A stretch of 64,000 nucleotides of DNA from Parafrankia elaeagni (GCF_000374165.1 NZ_KB893670.1:279718-343717), one strand, 5' to 3'. Positions 35,828 to 45,860 are shown, numbered from the stretch's first letter. The notes: a model not told the origin generated them from the sequence alone. Translations and numbers: made by a program.

Positions 35828-37471
35828 GTGCGTGGTCTGGTCAAGGGCCGCGAGGCAGGGGGTGGTCGGCACCGGCGCCGATCCCACCAGAGCCGGCCGG
35901 AACAGGGCGGCGCTGTGCCGGCTGGCCCGGGGTCGGACGGCACTGTGCCCGGAAGTCAGGCACCCGCTGCCGGCTCGATGGTGAGCGGCGTGCGCTGGAT
36001 GTCGATCAACCAGGTCGGGGTGCAGATCATCCGGTTGGTCGTCCAGCTCGCCATGGCGCGGATCCTGGAGCCCCGGGCGTTCGGGCTGATGGTCATGGCG
36101 CTGGTTGTCCTGTCCTTCCTGGAGATCCTGCGCGGCTTCGGGACGGGCATGGCCGTCGTCCAGCGCGACCATGTCGACCAAGGCCTGCTCAGCAGCGTGT
36201 TCTTCTTCAACCTCGGGCTGGGTGTGGCCATCACCGGGCTGCTCGCCCTGCTCGCGCCGTTGGTGTCCGCCGGCTACGGTGACTCCGCGCTGACTCCGGT
36301 GCTGCAGGTCATCGGGCTCAGCCTGTTCGTGCTCAGCGCCGGAGACCTACAGCAGTGGCTTCTGCGCCGCGATCTGAGGTTCGCCCCCGTCGCCGCCGCG
36401 AACATCATCGGTACGCTGGTCAACGGCGTCTCGTCGATCGTCCTCGGCGTCCTGGGCGCGGGGGTGTGGTCGCTGGTCGTCGGCAACGTGGCCGGTTACA
36501 CGATGACCACCGTGATCGTCTGGTTCGCCTCGCCGTGGCGGCCGAACGCCCACTTCTCCTTCACCGATATCCGCCAGCTCCTCGGCTTCAGCGCAAACCT
36601 GAGCGCGTTCAACGTCTTCAACTTCTTTCTCCTGAACGGCGACAAGATCATCGTTGGCCGCTTCCTCGGCGCCGGTCCGCTCGGCTTCTACGGCATGGCA
36701 CAGCGGGTGCTGATGTACCCGGTGACCTCCGTGCTGACCTCACTGCAGGAGGTCATGTTCGCCGGGTTGTCACGCATCAAGGATGATCACGCGGAGGTGC
36801 GCCGGATCTACTTCCGAGCCTGCGCCGTCTGCGCGATGCTCTGCTTTCCGGCCATGGCTGTGCTGGCTGTAGTAGCGGACAACCTCGTCCACGTCGTGCT
36901 CGGTGAGCAGTGGGATCCACTGGTCCCCCTGATCCAGATCCTGGCACCGATCGGCGGTATCCAGGCGGTGAGCTTCAGCACCGGAACAATCTTCGAATCC
37001 CAGGGCCGGACGGACCTGTACCTGCGCTGGGGGATCTTTTCCGGGCTGCTGATGCTCGGTAGCTACTTCGCCGGGCTGCCCTGGGGCACAAACGGTGTGG
37101 CGGCGGCCTATGGAATCGTCATCATCCTGCTGCTGCCACCGGGCTTCATCATCCCGTTCCGACTCATCAACGCTCGGATCTCCGAACTGTTCCAGAGCAT
37201 CTGGCCGTATTTATGGACCACGCTGGTGACCGCCGCGCTGACAGCCGTGGTGCAGTATGGTGCAACGCTGGCCGGACTGCCGGCCGCAGCCAACCTGGTA
37301 GGCTCCGTCGCCGCGGGAGGGGCCTGCTACGTCGGCCTGATGGCGGTCCTGCGTCCGGATGCCCTACAAGATCTTCGGCGATTCGCCGGGGTCGGTCGCC
37401 CGAGTGCGCCGGCAGCTCAAGCTCAATCCAACCAGAATGATGTCAGCCAGGCGCTGCCACAGAGCGGCTGA
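35828..37471 (+). CDS. Wzx-type polysaccharide flippase
   Basis: 547 residues. After a ~50-residue basic/disordered lead there are about 12-14 membrane helices of the MOP/polysaccharide-transporter fold; the opening VSGVRWMSINQVGVQIIRLVVQLAMARIL and GDKIIVGRFLGAGPLGFYGMAQR segments match the Wzx/TuaB/WzxC group. It would flip lipid-linked repeat units across the membrane. It follows the methyltransferase by 20 bp and is followed by a GT2 gene 24 bp on, so it sits in the same operon. Confidence 0.92.
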   Translation: MRGLVKGREAGGGRHRRRSHQSRPEQGGAVPAGPGSDGTVPGSQAPAAGSMVSGVRWMSINQVGVQIIRLVVQLAMARILEPRAFGLMVMALVVLSFLEILRGFGTGMAVVQRDHVDQGLLSSVFFFNLGLGVAITGLLALLAPLVSAGYGDSALTPVLQVIGLSLFVLSAGDLQQWLLRRDLRFAPVAAANIIGTLVNGVSSIVLGVLGAGVWSLVVGNVAGYTMTTVIVWFASPWRPNAHFSFTDIRQLLGFSANLSAFNVFNFFLLNGDKIIVGRFLGAGPLGFYGMAQRVLMYPVTSVLTSLQEVMFAGLSRIKDDHAEVRRIYFRACAVCAMLCFPAMAVLAVVADNLVHVVLGEQWDPLVPLIQILAPIGGIQAVSFSTGTIFESQGRTDLYLRWGIFSGLLMLGSYFAGLPWGTNGVAAAYGIVIILLLPPGFIIPFRLINARISELFQSIWPYLWTTLVTAALTAVVQYGATLAGLPAAANLVGSVAAGGACYVGLMAVLRPDALQDLRRFAGVGRPSAPAAQAQSNQNDVSQALPQSG

Positions 37472-37495
37472 GACCGGCTCTCAGGGGAGGGGAAC

Positions 37496-38488
37496 GTGCC
37501 TGTGAGCACGACAGCAAAACCCAGCGAGAACACGTTGACGAAGCCGTCCGGAAATGCCGAAGGTGACGACGGCAGCGTGGCGGCGGACCGCGGCTTCCCA
37601 CTGGTGACAGTTGCCCTACCGGTTTTCAACGGCGAGAACTACCTGGCCGGAGCGCTTCGGTCACTGCTCGCGCAGGACTACCCGAACCTTCAGCTCCTCC
37701 TGCTGGACAATGGCAGCACCGACATCACCGAGCGACTTTGCCGGGAGGCAGCGGAACGGGACGGCAGGATCGTCTACCTGCGCTCCCCGGTAAATCGTGG
37801 TGCCGCCTGGAACTACAACCGCGCTTTTGACGCCGCGGAGGGCGATTTCTTCCGGTGGACTGCGCACGACGACCTGTTCGCGCCGACTCTCGTCTCCCGG
37901 TGCGTGGCAGCGCTGCAGGACTTCGGCCCAGAGGCCGTGCTCGCCTACCCGAAGACCTCCCTCATCGACAAGCAGGACCAGGTCGTGGGCGATTTCGAGG
38001 ACGGGATGGATCTGCGGGAGCGGGCCCCGCACGAACGCCTGGCCCACTTCCTCGCCGCCCGGACGGAGTACCATCCTGTTTTCGGTGTGATGCGGTCCGA
38101 GGTGGTCCGCGAGACTCGGCTGATCGATCGGTTCGTGGGGTCAGACGTCGTGTTTCTGGCTGAGATGGCCCTGCGCGGCCGCTTTCTGGAGGTGCCGGAG
38201 CGGCTTTTCTTCCGGCGGTTCCACGAGGAGAACTCGGTCAACGCGAATCCGGACTACCAGGACCGGGCGGCGTGGTTCGACCCCGCCTTGCGTAAGCGTA
38301 AGTCCCTGCCGATGACACAGATGACCGTTCATCTGATCGGCTCTGTGCGGAAGGCTGAGCTGGATCTTGCCGAGCGGCGTCGTTGTCTGGATGCCGTCAC
38401 CCAGAACTGGGCGCGCCCCTACTGGCGGCACATGGCGGGCGAAGCACGCGCCGCGATCACCGGGAAGCCCCGCGCGGGAATCCAGTAG
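37496..38488 (+). CDS. GT2 family glycosyltransferase
   Basis: 330 residues from GTG 37496, with a strong GGGGAGGGGA just upstream. GT-A fold: VTVALPVFNGENYLAGALRS, LLLLDNGSTDIT, NRGAAWNYNRAFDAAEGDFF, and the metal site RWTAHDDLFAP (DD in the DxD position). Inverting transferase adding one sugar to the growing repeat unit; donor not predictable. Last gene of the plus-strand run, convergent with the oxygenase gene. Confidence 0.9.
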   Translation: MPVSTTAKPSENTLTKPSGNAEGDDGSVAADRGFPLVTVALPVFNGENYLAGALRSLLAQDYPNLQLLLLDNGSTDITERLCREAAERDGRIVYLRSPVNRGAAWNYNRAFDAAEGDFFRWTAHDDLFAPTLVSRCVAALQDFGPEAVLAYPKTSLIDKQDQVVGDFEDGMDLRERAPHERLAHFLAARTEYHPVFGVMRSEVVRETRLIDRFVGSDVVFLAEMALRGRFLEVPERLFFRRFHEENSVNANPDYQDRAAWFDPALRKRKSLPMTQMTVHLIGSVRKAELDLAERRRCLDAVTQNWARPYWRHMAGEARAAITGKPRAGIQ

Positions 38489-38578
38489 CGTGTCGCCTCC
38501 AACCTTCGACGGATATGCGGCGGATCGGTGGTGATGGTCCTCCTGCTGCCGTGAGGATGTGTCGTGTCGAGGTCGGGA

Positions 38579-39502
38579 TTACCGTGACGTCGGCTCGTAG
38601 ACCAGCACGGCGCCCTCCGGGACCTCCCCGCTGTCGTACCGTGCGACCAGTTCGCCGGGAACCTGCGCCCCGTCGGTACCCCGCCGGAAGTCACGCAGGC
38701 TGGTGCCTTCGCAGTAACTGTCCACATTGGGCGCGGACCGGCCCTCGCGGAGGTCGGAGACGTTCACGGTGCGGAAGTCGATGCTGAACCGCGTACGGCC
38801 CGAGGTGTTCGGCACCGTCGAGTGCATCTGCGCCGCCGAGAACCCGATGATTCCGCCGACAGGGCAGACGACTCGAAGCTGGGGGTCCGGCTGTACGGGT
38901 TCTCGGGGGCCAGGCTGCTTCCGCGTGTCCCTGCTGATGTGCTGCGCTGCCTGTGCCCGCCCGGTCGCGTTGTAGACGTAGTAGTTGAACTCTTCCGACC
39001 CGTTACTGATGCCTTTCTCCCAGTAGTGCGGGTGAAACGCCATCGAGGATTCCGCTTCGAAGTCGTAGATCGGCAGCCACCAGTTGATCTGCGCCAGCGG
39101 CGCCGACCACCACACGTCACGATGCAGGGGAAACGCGTAACCGGCTCCGGCGGTCAGGTAACCATCGCTGGTCACCCCACGCAGCCTGGGCACGTCGATG
39201 TAGGTCTCAGCCAGGTCAGCGCCGAGCTGCTCCACCACATCGCGCACCAGATCCTTCGTCCGTGGATGGTGGATGAAGCGAGGCTTGACCGGGCCGAAGA
39301 TCTCCACGAACCTCTCGACCGGCATCTCGTACTGGGCCCGCGTCGGATGATGCGGCGAAAACACCTCCTCGAGCAGACCACGAGCAAATTCGGTGAGCGC
39401 CAGGGTGGCCGCGTTCGGCGCGACGACGAAGATGTTCCCCTGGTAAATCAGGGTCCGCCGCCTGTCGTCAGGCATCGCGGCATCGGCGAATATCGCGGTC
39501 AT
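38579..39502 (-). CDS. 2-oxoglutarate/Fe(II) dioxygenase-like protein
   Basis: 307 residues. The HxD pair is seen in PLHRDVWWSAP (~residue 127) and the distal His with the 2-oxoglutarate Arg in AAQMHSTVPNTSGRTRFSIDFR (~225-245), as in phytanoyl-CoA-dioxygenase-like enzymes. WWLPIYDFEAESSMAFHPHYW lies between. It probably hydroxylates or otherwise oxidises a sugar, nucleotide sugar or glycolipid made by this locus. Separate from the rfbF operon by a 167-bp gap, same strand. Confidence 0.8.
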   Translation of the reverse strand: MTAIFADAAMPDDRRRTLIYQGNIFVVAPNAATLALTEFARGLLEEVFSPHHPTRAQYEMPVERFVEIFGPVKPRFIHHPRTKDLVRDVVEQLGADLAETYIDVPRLRGVTSDGYLTAGAGYAFPLHRDVWWSAPLAQINWWLPIYDFEAESSMAFHPHYWEKGISNGSEEFNYYVYNATGRAQAAQHISRDTRKQPGPREPVQPDPQLRVVCPVGGIIGFSAAQMHSTVPNTSGRTRFSIDFRTVNVSDLREGRSAPNVDSYCEGTSLRDFRRGTDGAQVPGELVARYDSGEVPEGAVLVYEPTSR

Positions 39503-39669
39503 AGCTTGTCCTTAACGCTTGAACGGCCACGCTGCGAAAAACAGCAGGCAGACCGTCCCCACCAAGCCTGTTCCATTGTCTGCGCAGTGCGGCAGCGATC
39601 CTGGTCTCCGCTGACGGCGGCCCTCGAAACACACCTCCGGCCGGGCACACGACCCAGCGCGAAGGAGGG

Positions 39670-40113
39670 TCATCGTAGCACTGTCGGTCCACCCGCGAAA
39701 TAGTCCTGGATCCGCAGCCGTGCGCTTTCGTGGAACTCCAGCCCGTCAAAGCCCGCCGGGGCGACGAACTCGACGGCCAGGGATTCATGGCTCACCCGTA
39801 GCTCACCGCCGACTATCGTGCACGCACAGCACACACTGAACTCCTGACGGCGCTCGCCGTCCTGGTAGACCATGATGTTGTCCGGGTTGGAGTACACGCC
39901 GACGACACGGTCCACCCGCACCTCGAAGCCGGTTTCCTCCCAGACCTCGCGGACCACGCAGTCGGCGAACGACTCGCCGATCTGCATGCCACCCCCGGGC
40001 AGGCCCCAGCGCCCGTTGTCGCGGCGACGCTCCAGCAGAATCCATCCCCGCTCGTCGGTGATGACCGCGCTGCCGCCCACGACCAACGAGTTCGCCGTAA
40101 CCGACTCCGTCAC
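39670..40113 (-). CDS. Nudix hydrolase
   Basis: 147 residues from GTG at complement 40113, four bases after the methyltransferase stop; the frame is open further but the coupled start is preferred. Complete Nudix box: GGGMQIGESFADCVVREVWEETGFEV fits Gx5Ex7REUxEExGU (residues ~50-75). It may hydrolyse nucleotide sugars or a damaged nucleotide. The placement at the end of the rfbF operon suggests a nucleotide-sugar substrate. Confidence 0.9.
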   Translation of the reverse strand: MTESVTANSLVVGGSAVITDERGWILLERRRDNGRWGLPGGGMQIGESFADCVVREVWEETGFEVRVDRVVGVYSNPDNIMVYQDGERRQEFSVCCACTIVGGELRVSHESLAVEFVAPAGFDGLEFHESARLRIQDYFAGGPTVLR

Positions 40114-40117
40114 AGCG

Positions 40118-41323
40118 CTAGACTGCCCGCAGATCAGTACGCACTCCAAGGCTCTGAAGCAGCTCGCCGATCTCGGTCAGGTAGATCGGGTTCATCACGA
40201 TGACGAGCTCGGGCCGGTCTGCCGCAAGCTGCTCGGGAGCCACGATCCGGTGGCCGCTTCCCGCCATGAACTTGCCGTGCTTGTACGGGTTGATGTCGAC
40301 GGCGTAGTCGACCGACCTGGCCGTCTCGCCCAGCCCGGCGAAGAAGGACACCCCTTTGGAGCCAGAGCCCCAGATCGCGACCCGGCCGCCCCGGGCGCGC
40401 ACCGTGCGGATCTCGTCCGCCCAGGTCGCCAGACTGGCTGCAACCGACTGCTCGAACGGTTCCAGGGAGGCGCGCAGCCGATCGAGGTCGTCCTCGATCG
40501 CGAGCGGCTCGCCTGGCGCCGGGGTCGCCGTCGGCCGAGCCTCGATCACCAGATACTGGTCGTCGTACTCCCGGGTAATCTCCAGCACCTCGAACCCTGT
40601 CGCACGGAACAGCCTGGCCAGCGAGCCCGCGCTGAAGTAGGAGCAGTGCTCGTAGTACACGTCCCAGTAGGCGGCCTCCTCCAGGATGCGCAACACGTCC
40701 GGCAGCTCGAACAGGACGACCGTGTCAGGCTGGTCGCCGATGGCAGCGCGGATGTCACGCATCCAGTCACCGACCGGTGAGATGTGCTCCATGGTGTGCC
40801 GGCACACCACCGCGTCGGCCTTCAGATGGCTGTACTTCGGACCGTAGTAGTCGGCAATCCAGGTGATCCGGCTTTCCAACGCCGGGTCGATCCGTTCCGG
40901 GTGCACTCCCGGATCGATGCCAATACCGGAGCCAGCTCCCTCCTCGATCATGTTGACCAGGAACTCGCCTTTGCCGCACCCAAGCTCCAGCACCGAAGAA
41001 TCGTGCAGGTTGTACTTCTCCACCCAACGCTTCGCGAGATCTCGGGCAAAATCCCGGAACAGCGGCGAGAACGCCTGCGTCTCCTCGTAGCGAGCAGAGT
41101 AAGCGGCAAGCGAGCCATTATAGTGAGTGTTGAAAACAAACGCACAGTTCTGACAGAAGACGATCCTCAGGTCACCCTTGGGAAAAGTCAGAGCCTCTGC
41201 TTCGTCGTCCATGAGCAGGCAGCTGTGCGAGGCAACGCCATCCTTGGCGTAGAACGGCGTGAGATTCGAGTCGCCACAGGCCGGACATTGGTCGATGGGC
41301 CGGGTCACGGCATGCTGCGTCAC
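40118..41323 (-). CDS. C-methyltransferase-like SAM enzyme
   Basis: 401 residues with the same three-part design as the copies at 34461 and 41320: zinc site (CPACG ... CQNC), SAM motif [13 protein letters not shown]-terminal [16 protein letters not shown] and [15 protein letters not shown]. The catalytic-region motif reads YYEHCSYFS, so Glu-His is kept. Its ATG overlaps the stop of the preceding methyltransferase (ATGA, 41320-41323). Probably modifies a nucleotide sugar or an intermediate made with the next-door enzyme. Confidence 0.85.
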   Translation of the reverse strand: MTQHAVTRPIDQCPACGDSNLTPFYAKDGVASHSCLLMDDEAEALTFPKGDLRIVFCQNCAFVFNTHYNGSLAAYSARYEETQAFSPLFRDFARDLAKRWVEKYNLHDSSVLELGCGKGEFLVNMIEEGAGSGIGIDPGVHPERIDPALESRITWIADYYGPKYSHLKADAVVCRHTMEHISPVGDWMRDIRAAIGDQPDTVVLFELPDVLRILEEAAYWDVYYEHCSYFSAGSLARLFRATGFEVLEITREYDDQYLVIEARPTATPAPGEPLAIEDDLDRLRASLEPFEQSVAASLATWADEIRTVRARGGRVAIWGSGSKGVSFFAGLGETARSVDYAVDINPYKHGKFMAGSGHRIVAPEQLAADRPELVIVMNPIYLTEIGELLQSLGVRTDLRAV

Positions 41324-42552
41324 GGCACGATCCTCGGGGTCGGGACGGGAACGATGAATTTTCCGCCCCGCCGTAGGTACTCGTCCTGTTGCTGCATGAT
41401 CTCGTCGGCGAAGTTCCAGGCCAGCAGGAGCACGTAGTCGGGCTGCTCACTCAGCAGCGCTGCCGGCTCGCGGACCGGCAGGTGCACGCCCGGCATGTAC
41501 CGGCCCTGTTTGTGCACGTTGCGGTCGACGACGAAGTCCACCAGATCGGTGCCGATGCCGACGTAGTTGATCAGCGTGCTGCCCTTGGCGGCGGCACCGT
41601 AGGCGGCGATCCGCTTCCCGTCCGCCCGCAGGGATTCCAGCAGTGACCGCAGGTCGCGGCGGATCCGCTCGACCTCCACACCGAAATCGACGTAGTAGTC
41701 GAAGGACGTCAGCCCGGCCATCGCCTCGTTCGCCAGGTAGCGGCGCACGGCATCGCTGACCTGCTCGCGTGGGCCGATGTGCCAGCGCAGGGTGCCGCCG
41801 TGCAGATCGGGGAAGTACTCGATGTCGTTCAGGAAAAGACCGTGCCGACGGACGAGCGTGTCGACCGACGTGCACGAGTAGTAACAGAAATGCTCATGGT
41901 AGACAGTGTCGAACTCGCGGTGCTCGATCAGGTCCCGCACATAAGGGTTCTCGACTGTGATCAGTCCGTCGTCGGCGACCAGCAGGGCCATCCCGGCCAC
42001 GAAGTCGTTGAGGAAGGGCACGTGCGCCATCACGTTGTTCGCGATCACGACGTCGGCGTGCCCGTGCTCGGCGACAATCCGGCGCGCGAGGTCGGTACCG
42101 AAGAACTCGGCGAGTGTCGGCACGCCGGCCGCCTGAGCCGCGGCGGCCTGGTCCGGCGCCGGGTCGATCCCGAGTACCGGGATGCCGTGCTCGACGAAGG
42201 TACGCAGCAGGTAGCCGTCGTTGCTGGCGAGCTCGACAACGAGGCTGTCACCGCCCAGCCCGCGCCGGGAGATCAGCCCGAGCGCGTGCTCACGGGCGTG
42301 CCCCAGCAGGTGCTCGGAGAACGAGGAGAAGTACAGGTAGTTCTCGACGAAGAGCTGCTCCGGCGGCACCTCCTCCAGGATCTGCACCAACGAGCACGCT
42401 GAGCAGAAGGCAACGTCGAGCGGGAACCGCGGCTCCGGCTCGCCCAGCCGCTCCGCGGTGACCAGCGCGTCGGCCAACGGCGTGGTGCCGAGAGCCAGGA
42501 ACGGCTTGAGCCCGGTCTGCCCGCAGGAGCGGCAGCCCAGCAGGTCGCTCAC
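41320..42552 (-). CDS. Sugar C-methyltransferase (TylCIII/NovU type)
   Basis: 410 residues from GTG at complement 42552, overlapping the SDR stop (GTGA). Zinc ligands CRSC and CSAC, SAM motif [20 protein letters not shown], and the family catalytic block [11 protein letters not shown] with Glu-His. C-terminal [20 protein letters not shown] and [14 protein letters not shown]. This is the most canonical of three paralogs in the locus and probably adds a C-methyl branch to a keto-deoxy sugar nucleotide. The frame is open far upstream, but that part is antisense to the SDR gene. Confidence 0.9.
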   Translation of the reverse strand: MSDLLGCRSCGQTGLKPFLALGTTPLADALVTAERLGEPEPRFPLDVAFCSACSLVQILEEVPPEQLFVENYLYFSSFSEHLLGHAREHALGLISRRGLGGDSLVVELASNDGYLLRTFVEHGIPVLGIDPAPDQAAAAQAAGVPTLAEFFGTDLARRIVAEHGHADVVIANNVMAHVPFLNDFVAGMALLVADDGLITVENPYVRDLIEHREFDTVYHEHFCYYSCTSVDTLVRRHGLFLNDIEYFPDLHGGTLRWHIGPREQVSDAVRRYLANEAMAGLTSFDYYVDFGVEVERIRRDLRSLLESLRADGKRIAAYGAAAKGSTLINYVGIGTDLVDFVVDRNVHKQGRYMPGVHLPVREPAALLSEQPDYVLLLAWNFADEIMQQQDEYLRRGGKFIVPVPTPRIVP

Positions 42553-43631
42553 GATCTGTCGGCGCCCGCGGCGCCCGCTGTCGTAGCGGCAGGGGCGGCG
42601 GATCCCGGTGAGGTGAACCGCAGCGTGTCGTCCAGGAGGCCCTGGTCGATCAGCTCCTGGATTCGCCGGATCCGCTGGAACCGGGCGCCGATCAGGTCGT
42701 CGTACGACAGCTCGGTGGCCAGGAACGCGGCGTAGAGCTCCTCGACGCCCTTGCGCACGGTCCACACCGGCTGGAAGGACGGGAAGGTCTCGGCGAAGCG
42801 GTCGCAGTCCACCCGGTAGTTGCGCTTGTCGGGGCTGGCCCCTTCGGCGAACGTGATGCGGCTGTTCGGCACGATCTCCTCGACGATCTTGGCAACATCG
42901 CGGATCTGGTAGTTCTCGCTGGTCCGGCCGATGTTGTAGGCCTGCAGATGGATGAGGTCGCGGGGCGCCTCGACGACCGCGAGCATCGCCCGGGCGATGT
43001 CCTCGATGTGCACCAGCGGACGCCACGGGGTGCCGTCGCTCTTCATCTGCACTTTGCCGGTGGTCACCGCATACCCAGTGAGGTTGTTCACCACCAGGTC
43101 GCCGCGCAGCCGGGGCGACAGCCCGTAGGCGGTCGCGTTGCGCAGGAACACCGGGCTGAAGTCGTCACCAGCGAGCTCTGCCAGTTCCTTCTCTGCCATG
43201 ACCTTGGACTCGCCGTACGGGGTGACCGGGAGGAACTCCGCGTTCTCGGCGATCGGAGCGTCACCGTGCGCGCCGTAGAGGCTGCAGGACGACGAGAACA
43301 CGAACCGGCTGACCCCGGCCGCCTTCGCGGCCCGCGCCACGCCGATGGTGGCGTGGGCGTTGATGTCGTAGGTGGTCTGCGGATTGAGGTTGCCCAGCGG
43401 ATCGTTGGAGATCGCCGCCAGGTGGACGACCGCGTCGACGCCCTCGAAGTGGTCGGGGGTGACATCCCGGATGTCGACACGGACCGCGGGGATCGAGGCC
43501 GGCTCGGCACCGATCGTGCAGTCGGTGAACAGGCCGCTGTCCAGCCCGAGGATCTCGTGGCCCGCCTGCTGGAAGAGAGGGACCAGACGGGTACCGATGT
43601 ACCCGTCGTGGCCGGTGACGAGAATGCGCAT
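42549..43631 (-). CDS. NAD-dependent sugar epimerase/dehydratase (SDR)
   Basis: 360 residues. Extended SDR: nucleotide motif [11 protein letters not shown] at the N-terminus, [23 protein letters not shown], catalytic YGESK (~residue 137), and [14 protein letters not shown]. Acts on a nucleotide sugar as epimerase, reductase or dehydratase. It lies five bases after rfbF and overlaps the methyltransferase, so its substrate is probably the CDP-sugar. It is not obviously RfbG (CDP-glucose 4,6-dehydratase), so the first keto-sugar step may be coded elsewhere or by this enzyme. Confidence 0.88.
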   Translation of the reverse strand: MRILVTGHDGYIGTRLVPLFQQAGHEILGLDSGLFTDCTIGAEPASIPAVRVDIRDVTPDHFEGVDAVVHLAAISNDPLGNLNPQTTYDINAHATIGVARAAKAAGVSRFVFSSSCSLYGAHGDAPIAENAEFLPVTPYGESKVMAEKELAELAGDDFSPVFLRNATAYGLSPRLRGDLVVNNLTGYAVTTGKVQMKSDGTPWRPLVHIEDIARAMLAVVEAPRDLIHLQAYNIGRTSENYQIRDVAKIVEEIVPNSRITFAEGASPDKRNYRVDCDRFAETFPSFQPVWTVRKGVEELYAAFLATELSYDDLIGARFQRIRRIQELIDQGLLDDTLRFTSPGSAAPAATTAGAAGADRS

Positions 43632-43636
43632 CGGTG

Positions 43637-44419
43637 TCAGAACCAGACCTTCCAGGGGGCGCTACCCGAGTCCCACATGGACTGAAGCAGCCGACGATCG
43701 CGGAGGGTGTCCATGCACTGCCAGAAACCGCCGTGCCGGTAGGCCATGAGCTGGCCGTCCTTGGCCAGCTCCTCCAGCGGTTCCTTCTCGAACTGGGTGG
43801 CGTCGCCCTCGATGTAGTCGAAGATCTCCGGCTCGAGGACGAAGAAGGCGCCGTTGATCCAGCCCTCGCCGGTCTGCGGCTTCTCGGAGAACTCCGTGAT
43901 CTGGCTGTCGTCGTCGATCTCGAGGTGGCCGAACCGGGCCGGCGGACGCACCGCCGTCAGCGTCGCGAGCTTGCCGTGCGCCCGGTGGAACTCCAGCAGC
44001 GCGTTGAGGTCGATGTTCGAGACACCGTCACCCCAGGTGAGCATGAAGGTTCCTTCGGTGCCGATCCAGGGCTGAAGACGCTTGATCCGGCCGCCCGTGT
44101 TGGTGTCCTGGCCGGTCTCGACGAGGCCGATGTTCCAGTCCTCACGCTCACCGTCGGCCGTGTGCTGGCGCACGGTGCCGTCCCGCAGGGAGACGGTCAG
44201 GTCGTTCGCCAACGAGGCGTAGTCGACCAGCCACCGCTTGATGTACTCGCCGCGGTAGCCGAGTGCCACCGCGAAATCGGTGAAACCGAAATGCGCGTAG
44301 TACTTCATGATGTGCCACATGATCGGCTGGCTGCCAATCTCCACCATCGGTTTGGGCTTGATGGTGGTCTCTTCCGCAAGCCGGCTGCCGAGGCCACCCG
44401 CGAGAATGCCGACTTTCAT
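43637..44419 (-). CDS. rfbF: Glucose-1-phosphate cytidylyltransferase
   Basis: 260 residues from ATG at complement 44419, with a G-run just upstream. Nucleotidyltransferase opening MKVGILAGGLGSRLAEETTIKPKPMVEIG, then PIMWHIMKYYAHFGFTDFAVALGYRGEYIK and TFMLTWGDGVSNID, all typical of RfbF. It makes CDP-glucose from CTP and glucose-1-phosphate, the entry to CDP-deoxysugars. First gene of the operon running to Nudix (39670), with a good promoter candidate at 44501-44529. Confidence 0.93.
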   Translation of the reverse strand: MKVGILAGGLGSRLAEETTIKPKPMVEIGSQPIMWHIMKYYAHFGFTDFAVALGYRGEYIKRWLVDYASLANDLTVSLRDGTVRQHTADGEREDWNIGLVETGQDTNTGGRIKRLQPWIGTEGTFMLTWGDGVSNIDLNALLEFHRAHGKLATLTAVRPPARFGHLEIDDDSQITEFSEKPQTGEGWINGAFFVLEPEIFDYIEGDATQFEKEPLEELAKDGQLMAYRHGGFWQCMDTLRDRRLLQSMWDSGSAPWKVWF

Positions 44420-44500
44420 GTTTCCCCCCACGATCCGACGTCACCGAAGCACTGTCCGGATAACACGATCGCATGTCCCGTTAACCGGCTGCGACCGAGA

Positions 44501-44529
44501 ATTTTGATGGAACGATCAGAAGCGGTCAA
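44501..44529 (-). promoter_or_regulatory. rfbF: Candidate sigma-70-type promoter for rfbF operon
   Basis: On the minus strand, TTGACC (complement of 44524-44529) is followed after 17 bases by CAAAAT (complement of 44501-44506). It matches 5/6 and 4/6 of the -35 and -10 consensus, about 80 bases before the rfbF ATG, in a locally AT-richer patch. Confidence 0.45.
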
Positions 44530-44852
44530 CAGGAAGGTGGACGGAAACGGCCGCCACGGCGCGATGGGCAGGCCCGTCGCGCGATCCCAGCGCCTTGGAA
44601 CGGTTCTCGTGGCGGCGGTCCCCGGCCTTCCAGCCGGCATGAGCGCCCTCGGCGGCAGCCGGGATTGCCCGTCGGGCGGTTACCGAGAGTCTCCGGCCAG
44701 CCCACCAGGGTTCTCGCGATCGCCCAGAGGGCAGGAGGAAGCCGGTCACCTCGCTCATGCGAACTCCCCCCCAGGCACATGATCGTCGGGCCTACTGTCT
44801 CAGCGGCCCGCCAGCACTATACCCGGACGGGTACACCCACGTAGGGCACTCG

Positions 44853-44886
44853 CGGCCCGTCACCGCAGTACCGCGGCGACGGGCCG
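44853..44886. terminator. Hairpin after beta-helix gene
   Basis: CGGCCCGTC (44853-44861) pairs perfectly with GACGGGCCG (44878-44886), lying just beyond the minus-strand stop at 44889. Confidence 0.6.
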
Positions 44887-44888
44887 GC

Positions 44889-45776
44889 TCAGCCCTGGCC
44901 GCAGAGGTTCAACGGGGCGCCGGTGTCATCCCACACATTGCCCTTGCTGACGAACGGCCGCACCCCACCGCCGCTGTTCCGACGGTCATTGTTGCACGGC
45001 GCCCAGTGCGCGTCGCGACCGAAACGATTATTGGTGATCCGCAGGTTCTCCGCATCCACGTAGACGGCGAAGCCACCACCGTTGATCCAGTTGTGGTCAA
45101 TGGTCACATCGCGATTACCGACGGCAACCCACTCCAGATAGATAGCCGCGTTGTACGTCGACTCATACGGGCCCAGATCGAGGTCCGAGCAGCTGACCTG
45201 CAATCCGCTGACCCCACGGACCTGCATCGCGTCGAAGTGCGCGTCCGGCTGCGGATTCGGGTCGTGCAGGTAGCTGGATTCGACCGTCACATCCGACACC
45301 AGCATGGCCGAGGAGTCGATGTGGATCTGGTCCGCACCACCCGAGATCTCGGTGTACCGGATCACATGCCGATCACCGGTATTGATCCCGATACCCCTGG
45401 TCCGCACATGATCAATAGTGGCGTCGCTGCCCGCTATGACGATGCCCTCGGCTGCGACCGAGTTCCTGATCGTCACATTCTTCGCGTAGATCGTCACCAG
45501 CCCGGAGAACTCCTGGCCGTCGAGGATCGCGTTGCCCTGCCTGATCTCTCCGCCTGGGTGCGGCGTCAGGGACGTTCCCGGCGGCGGGCCGGTGTTGACC
45601 GCGGTGGGCCGGGCCGGACAGGGGTTGTCGGGAGGTGTGGCGAGGTAGGCGCCCGACGGCCCCGAGGCGCCCCCACCGCCCCCGGAGCCGTCGCCACCGA
45701 CGAAGGCCCAGGCCAGGATCGCCGACAGCCCGCCGATCACGATGAGCGCCACCACGAGCAGCGGCGCGGGCCGCAT
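44889..45776 (-). CDS. Secreted right-handed beta-helix protein
   Basis: 295 residues from ATG at complement 45776 (GTG at 45800 possible). One N-terminal hydrophobic helix (signal or anchor), a Gly/Ser linker, then a parallel beta-helix of ~220 residues with repeated VTIRNS, ATIDHVRTRGIGI, DVTVESSYLHD, DVTIDHNWINGGGFAVYVDAENLRITNNRF rungs. No pectate-lyase catalytic triad was recognised. Closely related to the C-terminal half of the next gene upstream (45933), so a tandem duplicate. Likely binds or cleaves the polysaccharide made by this locus. Confidence 0.85.
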   Translation of the reverse strand: MRPAPLLVVALIVIGGLSAILAWAFVGGDGSGGGGGASGPSGAYLATPPDNPCPARPTAVNTGPPPGTSLTPHPGGEIRQGNAILDGQEFSGLVTIYAKNVTIRNSVAAEGIVIAGSDATIDHVRTRGIGINTGDRHVIRYTEISGGADQIHIDSSAMLVSDVTVESSYLHDPNPQPDAHFDAMQVRGVSGLQVSCSDLDLGPYESTYNAAIYLEWVAVGNRDVTIDHNWINGGGFAVYVDAENLRITNNRFGRDAHWAPCNNDRRNSGGGVRPFVSKGNVWDDTGAPLNLCGQG

Positions 45777-45860
45777 CCGCCGCCAGCTCACCGTGTCCAC
45801 ACTCGAACAGATGCTCCGGGTCTGGCAGACCTCAGGCCGGACATCGTCCCCCTCCCCCTT

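Larger units (their letters stand above)
44420..44888. other. Intergenic region rfbF to beta-helix gene
   Basis: 469 bp. Holds the rfbF promoter candidate (44501-44529) and, next to the following gene's stop, the hairpin at 44853-44886. No other gene is supported. Confidence 0.6.

Noticed and set aside
42553-43026. N-terminal extension of the 41320 methyltransferase
   Set aside because: Antisense-frame read of the SDR gene; the real start is GTG 42552 in a GTGA overlap.
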